Assembly: GCF_030812675.1 (NCBI RefSeq)
Contig: NZ_JAUSTE010000012.1
Location: 62,001-126,000 of the forward strand
Reading direction: 5' to 3'
Source of the DNA: Sinomonas atrocyanea
GTDB lineage: Bacteria; Actinomycetota; Actinomycetes; Actinomycetales; Micrococcaceae
Length of the DNA stretch: 64,000 bases
Positions 39,503 to 48,315 of the stretch are shown one piece after another. The position numbers and the translations under genes are program-made. Below the pieces are notes generated by a model. It was given only the letters and a program-made list of their open reading frames with translations, did no database searches and was not told where the DNA came from. How positions within the stretch are numbered: the first letter of the stretch is position 1; each line of letters begins with the position of its first letter.

Positions 39503-39550
39503 CTAGAAGGCCCCGCCACGGCAGCTAAGAAGAAGCAGCGCGGTTGGCAC
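39503..39550 (-). CDS. Leucine-rich leader peptide of leuA
   Basis: A 15-codon frame reading GTG-Pro-Thr-Ala-Leu-Leu-Leu-Leu-Ser-Cys-Arg-Gly-Gly-Ala-Phe-stop, with codons CTG CTT CTT CTT for the four leucines. CTT is a rare Leu codon in this high-GC sequence, which would sharpen stalling when leucine is short. TATCGT ends 6 nt before the GTG, so the transcript probably begins with the leader itself. Placed 110 bp upstream of leuA, it is a classic attenuation leader by position and content. Confidence 0.8.
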   Translation of the reverse strand: MPTALLLLSCRGGAF

Positions 39551-39556
39551 ACGCCC

Positions 39557-39562
39557 ACGATA
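39557..39562 (-). promoter_or_regulatory. -10 element of the leuA leader transcript
   Basis: TATCGT on the minus strand ends 6 nt before the leader-peptide GTG, matching the leaderless TANNNT pattern seen at many other genes here. Confidence 0.65.
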
Positions 39563-39636
39563 GCATCCGCTCATGGCGCGCCCGCCCGGGTGACGCCGCG
39601 GCGCCTAAGATGAAGCGTCCGCAGACAGGAGGCACC

Positions 39637-41601
39637 ATGACCATGCCAGCCGCGCCGTCCGGCGTCGACCGCCAGTACTTCGATGACCGGGTCAGGGCAC
39701 AGGACGACCTCTACCGACACGTCAACGGAGGGTGGCTGAGCTCGACCGAGATCCCCGCGGACCGGGCCCTGGTCGGCACGTTCGTCCAGCTGCGGGACCT
39801 CTCCGAGGAGAACGTCCGTGCCCTCATCGAGGACCTCGCCGGCGGCGACCACCCGGAGGGCTCGGACGAGGCGAAGATCGGCGCGTTCTTCCGCTCGTTC
39901 ATGGACGTCGGGCGCGTCGAGGAGCTGGGGGCCGCTCCCCTGCAGCCGCTGCTCGCCCAGATCGCGGCCGTGGACGACGTCGGCTCCCTCGTCACGACGT
40001 CGGCGCGCCTCGGGCGCGGGGGCACCGAGGGACTGTTCAGCTTCTACGCGGCACCCGACGCCGGCAACCCCGAGCGCGTGGTCCTGTATGCGAGCCAGGG
40101 CGGCCTCGGCCTTCCCGACGAGTCCTACTACCGGGATGAGAAGTTCTCCGAGACGGTCACCGCCTACGAGGACTACCTCCGCGACGTCTTCGCCCTGCTG
40201 GGCGCGGCGACGCCGGCGGAGGACGCGGCCGCGGTGCTCGGCCTCGAGCGGCGGATCGCGGCGCTCCATTGGGACCGGGTGGCGCTCCGCGACCCGCAGC
40301 GGACGTACAACCTCCGCACCGAGGCCGAGGCGACCGAGGCGTTCGGGCATTTCGCTGCCTGGGCTGAGGCCACCGGCGTCCGACCCGACGCGCGGGCCGA
40401 GCTCGTGGTGGGCAACCCGGACTTCCTCGCGGGCATCTCCGGGCTCCTGGAGGAGGTCCCCCTGCAGACCTGGAAGCTCTGGCTGACCGCCCATCTCGTG
40501 GGCTCCGCCGCGCCGTTCCTGTCCTCGGTATTCGTCGACCGCCACTTCTCGTTCTATGGCACGGTCCTCTCGGGCACGCCCCAGAACAAGGAGCGGTGGA
40601 AGCGCGGCGTCGGCGCGGTCGAATCCGGCCTCGGCATGGCGGTGGGCCGCCTCTACGTCGCGCGGCACTTCCCCGAGGGCCACAAGGCGGCCATGCAGGA
40701 ACTCGTGGCCAACATCGTCGAGGCGTACCGCGAGAGCATCTCCGTCCTCCCATGGATGGGCGGCCAGACGCGGGAGCGCGCGCTGGAGAAGCTCGCGGCC
40801 TTCCGGCCCAAGATCGGCTACCCCGACGAGTGGATCGACTTCTCTGATGTCGTGGTCGACGAGGCGGACCTCCTCGGCAACGTCTGGCGCGCCCACGCAG
40901 CGGAGCTCGACCGCCTGCTGGACGAGATCGGCAAGCCGGTGGACCAGGTCAAGTGGCTCATGACCCCGCAGACGGTCAACGCGTACTACCACCCGCTGAT
41001 GAACGAGATCGTGTTCCCGGCGGCCATCCTGCAGGAGCCGTTCTTCCACCCCGACGCGGACCCGGCCGTGAACTACGGCGGGATCGCAGCTGTGATCGGG
41101 CACGAGATCGGGCACGGGTTCGACGACCAGGGGTCGCAGTTCGACGGGACCGGCGCCCTGCGGAACTGGTGGACGGACGCGGACCGCGCCTCCTTCGAGG
41201 CGCTCACGGCCCGGCTCGTGGACCAGTTCGACGCACTGGCACCGGCGGAGACACCCGGCCACACCGTGAACGGGCGGCTGACGCTCGGCGAGAACATCGG
41301 CGACCTCGGGGGCCTGGGCATCGCCTACAAGGCCTACCGGCTGAGCCTGCACGGACAGGAGGCGCCGGTCATCGACGGCCTCACCGGGGCGCAGCGGTTC
41401 TTCATCTCGTGGGCCACGGTGTGGCGGCAGGTGTGCCGGCCGGAGGAGACGCTGCGCCGCCTCTCGATCGATCCGCACTCCCCCAACGAGTTCCGCACGA
41501 ACGCCGTCGCGAGGAACCTCGATGCCTTCCACGAGGCGTTCGGCGTGGCCGAGGGCGATGCGATGTGGCTCGCGCCCGAGGAGCGCGTGACCATCTGGTA
41601 G
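39637..41601 (+). CDS. M13 family zinc metallopeptidase (neprilysin/PepO-like)
   Basis: 654 residues. Zinc site HEIGH (His489, Glu490, His493) in VIGHEIGHGFDDQG with third ligand Glu552 in GENIGDLGG; substrate-binding NAYYHP and the C-terminal RTNAVARNLDAFHEAFGV are typical M13 features. No signal peptide, so cytoplasmic oligopeptide cleavage is likely. AGGAGG (39627-39632) sets the start at MTMPAAPSG; TAAGAT (39606-39611) is a plausible -10. Confidence 0.95.
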   Translation: MTMPAAPSGVDRQYFDDRVRAQDDLYRHVNGGWLSSTEIPADRALVGTFVQLRDLSEENVRALIEDLAGGDHPEGSDEAKIGAFFRSFMDVGRVEELGAAPLQPLLAQIAAVDDVGSLVTTSARLGRGGTEGLFSFYAAPDAGNPERVVLYASQGGLGLPDESYYRDEKFSETVTAYEDYLRDVFALLGAATPAEDAAAVLGLERRIAALHWDRVALRDPQRTYNLRTEAEATEAFGHFAAWAEATGVRPDARAELVVGNPDFLAGISGLLEEVPLQTWKLWLTAHLVGSAAPFLSSVFVDRHFSFYGTVLSGTPQNKERWKRGVGAVESGLGMAVGRLYVARHFPEGHKAAMQELVANIVEAYRESISVLPWMGGQTRERALEKLAAFRPKIGYPDEWIDFSDVVVDEADLLGNVWRAHAAELDRLLDEIGKPVDQVKWLMTPQTVNAYYHPLMNEIVFPAAILQEPFFHPDADPAVNYGGIAAVIGHEIGHGFDDQGSQFDGTGALRNWWTDADRASFEALTARLVDQFDALAPAETPGHTVNGRLTLGENIGDLGGLGIAYKAYRLSLHGQEAPVIDGLTGAQRFFISWATVWRQVCRPEETLRRLSIDPHSPNEFRTNAVARNLDAFHEAFGVAEGDAMWLAPEERVTIW

Positions 41602-41626
41602 GGCCCTGCGCCCACCGTCCTGGCAC

Positions 41627-41664
41627 GGCGGCCCCGGAATCCCTGCAGGGATTCCGGGGCCGCC
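41627..41664. terminator. Bidirectional palindromic terminator
   Basis: A perfect 38-bp palindrome (two 19-bp arms; left arm begins GGCGGCCCCGGAATCC, centre CTGCAG) between the convergent M13 peptidase and LCP genes. Confidence 0.85.
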
Positions 41665-41690
41665 GCTCTCTGACCGCTAGTTGGGCACCG

Positions 41691-43226
41691 TCACTGCCCG
41701 AAGGCTGCCTGGCAGGTGCTCTGGGCCGCGGTCTGGGCCACGAGGTTGTCCGGCATCTTCGGCGTGTAGTGCGTTCCGGTCGTGAAGTCCTGCCCGACGT
41801 AGACCTGCACCCCGTAGACGTTGGGCGCCTGCTGCACCTGGGACGAGGGGATCCCGAGGCTGGCGGCGACGTCGGCCGCGACGTCGGCGAAGTCGCCGCC
41901 GTAGTAGACGTTCGTCGTGGCGACCGGGGGCGCCGTGAACTGGGTCGTCTTCGTGAAGCCCTGGCCTGCGAGGAACTGCACCAGTGCCGCGGCCCTGCCG
42001 GTGACGGCCGAGCCGTCGGCCACGGTCACGGGCTGGATCGTCTTGTCGTACGCGGGCGGAGCGGGAGAGGAGGAGGACTTCGTCGGGGCGGCGCTCGCGG
42101 TCTGGTTCGGCGCGGGCGCCGGCGCGGTGAGGTCGCGGTTCTCCCGGAGCGCCTGGAAGAGCGCGCCGGCGGCCGGCTGCTTGATCTGCACCCGGTTGGG
42201 GTCCCCGGTGTAGGGCTCCCACGGCACGGTCACGAACGAGACCTTGGCCAGGTCCACGGCCTTGAGGCGGCCGGCGATGGTCAGCATCGTCTGGGGGCTG
42301 CCGAGCCCCTGGTCGACGGTGAGGTTCTTGGTGATCGTGTCAGCGATGGAGAGGAGCTTCGACACGTCCGAGAGGGTGCCGTCCGACTTCACCTTCCGCG
42401 CGAGCGACGCGAGGAACTCCTGCTGGGACTTGATGCGGGACAGGTCGCTGCCGTCGCCCACACCGTGGCGGCTGCGCAGGAAGGCCAGTGCCTGCTCGCC
42501 CTGGACCATGTTGTTCCCGGCGTTGAGCTTGAGTCCGGAGGCAGGGTCGTCGATCGGGGCGTTGACGCACACCTGCACCCCCCCGATCGTGTTGGAGAGG
42601 TCCTTGACGGCGTTGAAGTCGGCGACCATGAAGTGGTCGATCTTCAGCCCGGTGAGCGCGTTGACCGTGTCCACGGCGCAGCCGGGACCGGCCTCCGCCA
42701 TCGCGGAGTTGATCTGGCCCACGGTCTGCGCCGGGAAGTCCCGGTTCGTCTTGGGGTCGTGGCACTTCGGGATCGGCACCATGAGGTCGCGCGGGAAGCT
42801 CGTCATCGACACGACCTTGTTGTCCCCCGAGATGTCCATGAGGATCATCACGTCGGAGTTGCCGTACCCGGAGCTGTCCGCCTGGGAGCCATAGGCGGCG
42901 TCGGCGCCCGACCGGGTGTCGGTGCCGATGATGAGGATCTGGAGGGGGTCGGTCGCGTCGTTCGTCGCGTCCGCCGTCGCATTGCCGGCGCTCAGCGGCG
43001 CCTGGTGGAGGTTGGATCCGAGCCGGATGAACCAGTACCCGGCGAAGGCGATGACTCCCACGAGGACCAGCGCCACCACACCGCCGATGATCTTGAGTGC
43101 GAGATGCCGCCTCCCGAGGGGTCGCGCATGTCGCAGCGGGGCGGATCCGTTCGGGCGTGCATGGTGCACGCCGCTGCGTCGGGCGCTGCTGGGAGCAGCC
43201 GGCGCGGCATCGGCGCGTCGAGCCAA
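41691..43226 (-). CDS. LCP family protein with C-terminal LytR_C domain
   Basis: 511 residues. Basic N-terminal tail, one membrane helix (about 45-67), LCP domain (ILIIGTDTRSG, MTSFPRDLMVPIPKC, INSAMAEAGPGCAVDTVNALTG, GGVQVCVNAPIDD, FLRSRHGVGDGSDLSRIKSQQEF), a Ser/Pro/Ala linker and a LytR_C domain from about 405. It probably attaches glycopolymers to peptidoglycan on the outer face of the membrane. The start is TTG at 43226, supported by AGGAAGG upstream; TACTAT/TATATA about 40 bp upstream is a likely -10. Confidence 0.9.
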   Translation of the reverse strand: MARRADAAPAAPSSARRSGVHHARPNGSAPLRHARPLGRRHLALKIIGGVVALVLVGVIAFAGYWFIRLGSNLHQAPLSAGNATADATNDATDPLQILIIGTDTRSGADAAYGSQADSSGYGNSDVMILMDISGDNKVVSMTSFPRDLMVPIPKCHDPKTNRDFPAQTVGQINSAMAEAGPGCAVDTVNALTGLKIDHFMVADFNAVKDLSNTIGGVQVCVNAPIDDPASGLKLNAGNNMVQGEQALAFLRSRHGVGDGSDLSRIKSQQEFLASLARKVKSDGTLSDVSKLLSIADTITKNLTVDQGLGSPQTMLTIAGRLKAVDLAKVSFVTVPWEPYTGDPNRVQIKQPAAGALFQALRENRDLTAPAPAPNQTASAAPTKSSSSPAPPAYDKTIQPVTVADGSAVTGRAAALVQFLAGQGFTKTTQFTAPPVATTNVYYGGDFADVAADVAASLGIPSSQVQQAPNVYGVQVYVGQDFTTGTHYTPKMPDNLVAQTAAQSTCQAAFGQ

Positions 43227-43318
43227 GGAGAGGCCTTCCTGCGAGGGGCTGGGTCGGTATATAGTAACCGGCCACCCTGTGTGGGCCCTGTAGCCACAGC
43301 GGGGCGGCTCGCGCCGCG

Positions 43319-44269
43319 CTAGAACCCGAGCCGGCCCAGCTGCTTGGGGTCGCGCTGCCAGTCCTTGGCGACCTTGACGTGCAGGTCGAGGTAGATCCGG
43401 GTCCCGAGCAGCGCCTCGATGCCGCGCCGGGCCACCGTGCCGACCTCGCGCAGCCGTGCTCCGCCCTTGCCGATGATGATGGCCTTCTGCGAGGGCCGCT
43501 CGACGAACAGGTTCACCCTCACGTCGAGCAGCGGGTTGTCCTCGCTGCGTCCCTCCCGCGGCACGATCTCGTCGACCACGACCGCGAGCGAGTGCGGCAG
43601 TTCGTCGCGCACGCCCTCGAGGGCCGCTTCGCGGATGAGTTCGGCGACCATGACCGCCTCGGGCTCGTCCGTCAGCTCTCCGTCCGGGTACAGCGGCGGC
43701 GAGGGCGGCATGTGGCCGATCAGCACGTCCGCGACCGTGGAGACCTGGTATCCGTCCTGCCCGGAGACGGGCACCACGTCGGCCCAGCCCTCGCCGCCGA
43801 GCACTTCGCGCCCGAGGGCGTCGACGGCGAGGAGCTGCTCGGTGAGCTGGGCGCGGTCGACGAGGTCGGCCTTGGTGACGAGGGCGACGATCGGCTTGCG
43901 CGGGACGCCGGCCAGCTGGTTGGCGATGTACTTGTCCCCCGGTCCGATCCGCTCGTTCGCGGGAATGCAGAACCCGATCGCGTCGACCTCGGAGAGGGTC
44001 TCCGCCACGAGGTCGTTCAGCCGCTGCCCGAGCAGGGTCCGCGGGCGGTGCAGCCCGGGGGTGTCCACGAGGATCAGCTGGCCGTCCTCGCGGTGGACGA
44101 TGCCGCGGATCGTGTGCCGCGTGGTCTGGGGCTTCGCCGAGGTGATGGCCACCTTCTGGCCCACGAGCGCGTTGGTCAGCGTCGACTTGCCCGCGTTGGG
44201 GCGCCCCACGAGCACGGCAAATCCGGCGCGGTAGTCCGGGGCTCCGTGCCCCTCGGTCTTCTCAGCCAT
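43319..44269 (-). CDS. era: GTPase Era
   Basis: 316 residues. G1 GRPNAGKSTL, G3 DTPGLH, G4 TKAD, and a C-terminal KH domain (ERPSQKAIIIGKGGARLREVG). It matures and monitors 16S rRNA in 30S assembly. It overlaps the upstream CorC-type gene by 8 bp and ends the phoH-ybeY-corC-era operon. Confidence 0.97.
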   Translation of the reverse strand: MAEKTEGHGAPDYRAGFAVLVGRPNAGKSTLTNALVGQKVAITSAKPQTTRHTIRGIVHREDGQLILVDTPGLHRPRTLLGQRLNDLVAETLSEVDAIGFCIPANERIGPGDKYIANQLAGVPRKPIVALVTKADLVDRAQLTEQLLAVDALGREVLGGEGWADVVPVSGQDGYQVSTVADVLIGHMPPSPPLYPDGELTDEPEAVMVAELIREAALEGVRDELPHSLAVVVDEIVPREGRSEDNPLLDVRVNLFVERPSQKAIIIGKGGARLREVGTVARRGIEALLGTRIYLDLHVKVAKDWQRDPKQLGRLGF

Positions 44270-45560
44270 GGGTGTTCCCTGCCTCGTCGTTGTTCTCAGT
44301 TGTCGTGGTCGGCTCGGCGCGCTCGGCGAGGATGTGGCTGATCCGGTTCCGGCGCCCCACCCGCCGTTCGGCGGTGAGGCGGATTCCGTGGACCTCGGCC
44401 GTGCTCCCCACGATCGGCACGCGCCCGAGGCCCTTGGCGAGGAGCCCGCCGACGGTCTCCACCTCGTCGTCCTCGAGGTCGACGTCGAACAGCTCTCCGA
44501 GGTCGTCCAGCCCCATGCGGGCAGTCACCCGGAACCGGCCGTCGCCGAGGTCGAGGGCCTCGGCCTCGTCGTCGTCGTACTCGTCGACGATCTCGCCGAC
44601 GAGTTCCTCGATGAGGTCCTCGAGCGTGACCAGCCCGGCGGTGCCGCCGTACTCGTCGACGACGATGGCCAGATGCGTCGACTCGCGCTGCAGCTCCTTC
44701 AGCAGCTCGTCGACCGGCTTGGACTCGGGCACGAACCGCGGCTCGCGCGCGAGCGAGTCGACCGGCTCGCGTTCGGCACCGGCGGCCTCGTGGAGCCGCG
44801 CCGCGACGTCCTTGAGGTAGAGGACGCCGCTGACGTCGTCGAGGCTCTCCCTGAACACCGGGACGCGCGAGCAGCCCGACCGCAGGAACAGCGACATGGA
44901 CTGGCGCAGCGTCGAGCCGGACTCGATCGCGACGATGTCGGTCCGTGGCACCATGACGGCGCGCACGAGCGTCTCGCCGAGTTCGAACACGGACTGGAGC
45001 AGTTCGGCCTGCTCATCCTCGAGGTCCTCGGTGTCGCTCGAGCGCTCGACGAATTCGCGCAGCTCGGTCGAGGTGTACGTGGCCTCCTCGTGGCGGGGGT
45101 CGGTGCCGGTGGCCGCGCTGCCGATCCGCACGAGCCAGCCGGGGACCGGTCCGAGGGCGGCCCGGAGGCCGCTCAGGAGCGGCGCGGAGACCGCGGCGAT
45201 CGGCAGCGCGTGCTGGCGCCCGAGCTGGCGGGGCGAGACCCCGACGAGCAGGAAGCCGATGAGGGCCATGACCACGGTCGCGGCGAGCCCGGCGAGCCAG
45301 ACGTTGTCCAGCCAGCTGTGCACGAGGACGGCCACGGCCACCGCCGCGGCGGTCTCGAACCAGATGCGCCAGAACCGCAGCGCGTGCAGATGCGGCACCG
45401 GGTCCGCCAGGACGCGGGCGAGGGCCGCGGCACGGCCGGTCTCGATGTGCTCCTCCGCGTCGTGGCGCGGGAGGAAGGCGAAAGCCGCCTCAGCGGCGGC
45501 GAGGAATCCTGCGAGGACGACGAAGACGAGGGCGAGGATGAGCAGGAATGCGGTGGTCAC
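44262..45560 (-). CDS. CNNM/CBS-domain hemolysin-family (CorC/HlyC) protein
   Basis: 432 residues. N-terminal DUF21/CNNM membrane domain (three to four helices; FLAAAEAAFAFLPRHDAEEHI), two CBS repeats (MVPRTDIVAIESGSTLRQSMSLFLRSGCSRVPVFRES; HLAIVVDEYGGTAGLVTLEDLIEELVGEI) and a C-terminal CorC_HlyC domain. Family members act in Mg2+/Co2+ transport. GTG start overlaps the ybeY stop (GTGA). Confidence 0.92.
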   Translation of the reverse strand: MTTAFLLILALVFVVLAGFLAAAEAAFAFLPRHDAEEHIETGRAAALARVLADPVPHLHALRFWRIWFETAAAVAVAVLVHSWLDNVWLAGLAATVVMALIGFLLVGVSPRQLGRQHALPIAAVSAPLLSGLRAALGPVPGWLVRIGSAATGTDPRHEEATYTSTELREFVERSSDTEDLEDEQAELLQSVFELGETLVRAVMVPRTDIVAIESGSTLRQSMSLFLRSGCSRVPVFRESLDDVSGVLYLKDVAARLHEAAGAEREPVDSLAREPRFVPESKPVDELLKELQRESTHLAIVVDEYGGTAGLVTLEDLIEELVGEIVDEYDDDEAEALDLGDGRFRVTARMGLDDLGELFDVDLEDDEVETVGGLLAKGLGRVPIVGSTAEVHGIRLTAERRVGRRNRISHILAERAEPTTTTENNDEAGNTHG

Positions 45561-46030
45561 GCCACCGTCTCGCTCGGTGCCGGCCTCCCGAGGAATTCGG
45601 TGAGCAGCTCGCGCTGGAGCGCGAACATCTCGTCCCGTTCCTCCGGCTCCGCGTGGTCGAAGCCGAGCAGGTGCAGGATCCCGTGGGTCGCGAGCAGGAG
45701 CATCTCGTCGTCCGCCGTGTGCCCGCCGCGCTGGGCCTGCTGGACCGCGACCTGGGGGCAGATCGCGATGTCACCGAGCATGCCCTGCGGGGTGGGGCGC
45801 CCCGGGGCGCCGGGCGTGAGCTCGTCCATGGGCACCGAGAGCACGTCGGTGGGCCCCGGCTCGTCCATGAGCTCGAGGTGCAGGCGCTCCATCGCCTCCT
45901 CGTCGACGAGCAGGATCGACAGTTCGGTCTGCGGGTGGAGCCACAGGCGCTCGAACACGAACTGGCCAAGGCGCACGAGGGCCTCGGCATCGACCTCGAG
46001 GCCGGACTCGTTGTTGACTTCGATGCTCAC
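45557..46030 (-). CDS. ybeY: Endoribonuclease YbeY
   Basis: 157 residues with the zinc motif HGILHLLGFDH (His116, His120, His126) and the conserved TDVLSVPMDE. It takes part in 16S rRNA 3'-end maturation and 70S quality control. GTG start overlaps the phoH stop by four bases (GTGA), so the operon is translationally coupled. Confidence 0.96.
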   Translation of the reverse strand: MSIEVNNESGLEVDAEALVRLGQFVFERLWLHPQTELSILLVDEEAMERLHLELMDEPGPTDVLSVPMDELTPGAPGRPTPQGMLGDIAICPQVAVQQAQRGGHTADDEMLLLATHGILHLLGFDHAEPEERDEMFALQRELLTEFLGRPAPSETVA

Positions 46031-47106
46031 GAGTCCAGCTTAGACTCAGGCGCGCCCGCGACCGGCGTGGAGGAGCCCTGGGCGCGGGCTTGGTCCCGCC
46101 GGCGCTGGACCCGGGCGCGCTCCTTGGCATCCCACCGTCCGTAGGCGTCCACGATGTCTCCGACAAGCCGGTGCCGGACCACATCGCTGGCATCGAGCAC
46201 GGAGAAGTTCACGTCCTCCACCCCTTGGAGGATCTGCTGGACGATCCGCAGGCCCGAGGCGGCGCCTGTCGGGAGGTCGACCTGAGTCACATCCCCGGTC
46301 ACGACCATCTTCGAGCCGAACCCCAGGCGCGTGAGGAACATCTTCATCTGTTCGGGCGTCGTGTTCTGCGCCTCGTCGAGGATGATGAAGGCGTCGTTGA
46401 GGGTGCGCCCGCGCATGTACGCGAGCGGGGCCACCTCGATGGTGCCGGCCGCCATGAGGCGCGGAATGGACTCGGGGTCCATCATGTCGTGCAGGGCGTC
46501 GTACAGGGGGCGCAGATACGGGTCGATCTTGTCGCTGAGCGTGCCCGGGAGGAAGCCGAGCCGCTCCCCCGCCTCGACCGCGGGCCGCGTGAGGATGATC
46601 CGGCTGACGTCCTTGTGCTGGAGCGCCTGGACCGCCTTGGCCATCGCGAGATAGGTCTTGCCCGTGCCGGCAGGACCGATCCCGAAGATCACGGTGTTGG
46701 CGTCGATCGCGTCGACGTACTCCTTCTGGTTGGCCGTCTTGGGGCGGATCGTCCTGCCCCGGCTCGAGAGGATGTTGTGCGTGAGCACATCGGACGGGCT
46801 CGCGACCGTCTGGGTGCGCAGCATCGCGACGAGCTGCTCGAGCGACGCGGTGGTCACGGTGGCCCCGCTCGCGGCGATGGCCGAGATCTCCTCGAAGAGC
46901 CGCCGGATGTGCGGTACCTCGGCGGTCGGACCGACGATGGTGAGCTCGTTGCCGCGCGCATGGATCGACACTGCCGGGAACTGCTCCTCGACGTACCGCA
47001 GGGCTTCGTCGTGCGGGCCGAGGATGCGGACCATCTCGTCGCTCGAACCGAAGCGCAGCACTTCGGTGCGGGCCGCGGGCGTGGTGTGCGGGAACTCCGC
47101 GGTCAC
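46027..47106 (-). CDS. PhoH family ATPase
   Basis: 359 residues. P-loop GPAGTGKTYLAMAKAV, LTRPAVEAGERLGFLPGTL, Walker B FIILDEAQNTTPEQMKMFLTRLG, sensor VVTGDVTQVDLP, preceded by a KH-like N-terminal domain. A member of the YlxQ/PhoL group often paired with YbeY in RNA metabolism. The GTG at 47106 is chosen because an in-frame ATG at 47178 overlaps a TAGGAT -10 (47182-47177, minus); GGAGGAG lies upstream of the GTG. Confidence 0.93.
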   Translation of the reverse strand: MTAEFPHTTPAARTEVLRFGSSDEMVRILGPHDEALRYVEEQFPAVSIHARGNELTIVGPTAEVPHIRRLFEEISAIAASGATVTTASLEQLVAMLRTQTVASPSDVLTHNILSSRGRTIRPKTANQKEYVDAIDANTVIFGIGPAGTGKTYLAMAKAVQALQHKDVSRIILTRPAVEAGERLGFLPGTLSDKIDPYLRPLYDALHDMMDPESIPRLMAAGTIEVAPLAYMRGRTLNDAFIILDEAQNTTPEQMKMFLTRLGFGSKMVVTGDVTQVDLPTGAASGLRIVQQILQGVEDVNFSVLDASDVVRHRLVGDIVDAYGRWDAKERARVQRRRDQARAQGSSTPVAGAPESKLDS

Positions 47107-47176
47107 AGGCGTGTCTCTCCTCCTCGGTGCGGCCGTCGGCCGCTCGTGGCCGGCCCTCTGGCCGCCCGTCCAGTCC

Positions 47177-47182
47177 ATCCTA
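47177..47182 (-). promoter_or_regulatory. -10 element of the phoH-ybeY-corC-era operon
   Basis: TAGGAT on the minus strand, about 71 bp upstream of the phoH GTG, giving a roughly 60-nt leader with a GGAGGAG ribosome-binding site. No clear -35. Confidence 0.5.
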
Positions 47183-47364
47183 CTGCCGCGCCCGCCGCAG
47201 GGGCCGTGTGATGCGGGGGCCGTGCCGGGCCAAAGTCGTTGGAAATATCAATCGTGCATCACTTGGGACACTATTCCCCCCTCGGCCGGGACCACGCCGG
47301 AATGCTGTGCCAAGCTGGACGGTGGCCCCGCCGGAGGGGCACGGACTGATCTGCGAGGGAAGCG

Positions 47365-48315
47365 ATGGCACTTCGAGCTGGGCTGGGGAGCCGGCGCCGA
47401 CGCGGCGCGCGGACCCTCGCTGCCGCCCTCCTCGCCGCGGGCCTGCCCCTCGCCGGCTGCACGGCCGCGGGCACACCCCAGCCGAGCATCGCCGCGGGGT
47501 CGACGGCCGGGCCCAGCAGCGGGATGACGCAGGCCTCGGCCCCTCTCGAGACGTCCCAGACCTCGGCGAAGGCCCCGGTGTACTGGCTGGGCCGGGCGCG
47601 GGACGGGGTCTATCTGTACCGGGAGTTCCGCGATGCAGACTCCCGGGACAACCCCATCGCCACGGCCCTGCGGATCATGATGTCGCAGAAGCCGCTCGAC
47701 CCCCACTACTTCACGCCCTGGCAGTCGCCCAAGAAGCTCGCCGCGTCGGTCTCGGGGCGGAACTACATCACGGTCGATGTCTCAGACGACGCCTTCAACA
47801 CCGGCGTGGACGAGCCGACGGCCCAGCTCGCGGTCCAGCAGCTGGTCTACACCGCGACGGCTGCGGCGGCGAGCTCGGGACTGGTGGACGCCGGCCAGCC
47901 GATCTCGGTCATGCTCCTGGTCGACGGCCGGACCTCGCAGCTCGCCTTCTCGCGTGTCCAGCTGGGGCAGCTCATGCAGCGTGACCCCTCGATGATCGCG
48001 CCGGTGTGGATCATCGACCCGCAGGAGGGCACCCAGCTCAAGGGCGCGCTCAAGGTCTTCGGCAGGGCGACCCAGCCGGACAGGCCCTTCGCGTGGCAGG
48101 TCCTGCGGCACGATGCCCAGGGGAACCGGTCGGTGTACGTCAGCGGGAACATCACCTCGGGCCACGAGCCCGGGCACGTCGGCGAGTTCACCTTCTCGGT
48201 CAACCTGCCGCCCGGCGACTACGAAGTGCGGATCCTGCCAGCGGACGACGCCTCGCCGTCGGCCGCCTCGAGCACTGCCGCCTGGGACTCCAAGTCCTTC
48301 ACCATCACGGGCTAG
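47365..48315 (+). CDS. GerMN/Gmad2-domain lipoprotein
   Basis: 316 residues. Type II signal peptide with lipobox LAGC, a Ser/Thr/Pro linker, a GerMN domain (about 70-195: VYLYREFRDADSRDN...ALRIMMSQKPLDP...ITVDVSDDAFN...AQLAVQQLVYTATAAA) and a C-terminal Gmad2 Ig-like domain (LKVFGRATQPDRPFAWQVLRHDAQGNR...FSVNLPPGDYEVRILPAD). These domains are known from spore germination but also occur in envelope lipoproteins of non-sporulating Actinobacteria. A relatively AT-rich stretch at 47238-47276 probably holds its promoter. Role unknown. Confidence 0.88.
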   Translation: MALRAGLGSRRRRGARTLAAALLAAGLPLAGCTAAGTPQPSIAAGSTAGPSSGMTQASAPLETSQTSAKAPVYWLGRARDGVYLYREFRDADSRDNPIATALRIMMSQKPLDPHYFTPWQSPKKLAASVSGRNYITVDVSDDAFNTGVDEPTAQLAVQQLVYTATAAAASSGLVDAGQPISVMLLVDGRTSQLAFSRVQLGQLMQRDPSMIAPVWIIDPQEGTQLKGALKVFGRATQPDRPFAWQVLRHDAQGNRSVYVSGNITSGHEPGHVGEFTFSVNLPPGDYEVRILPADDASPSAASSTAAWDSKSFTITG

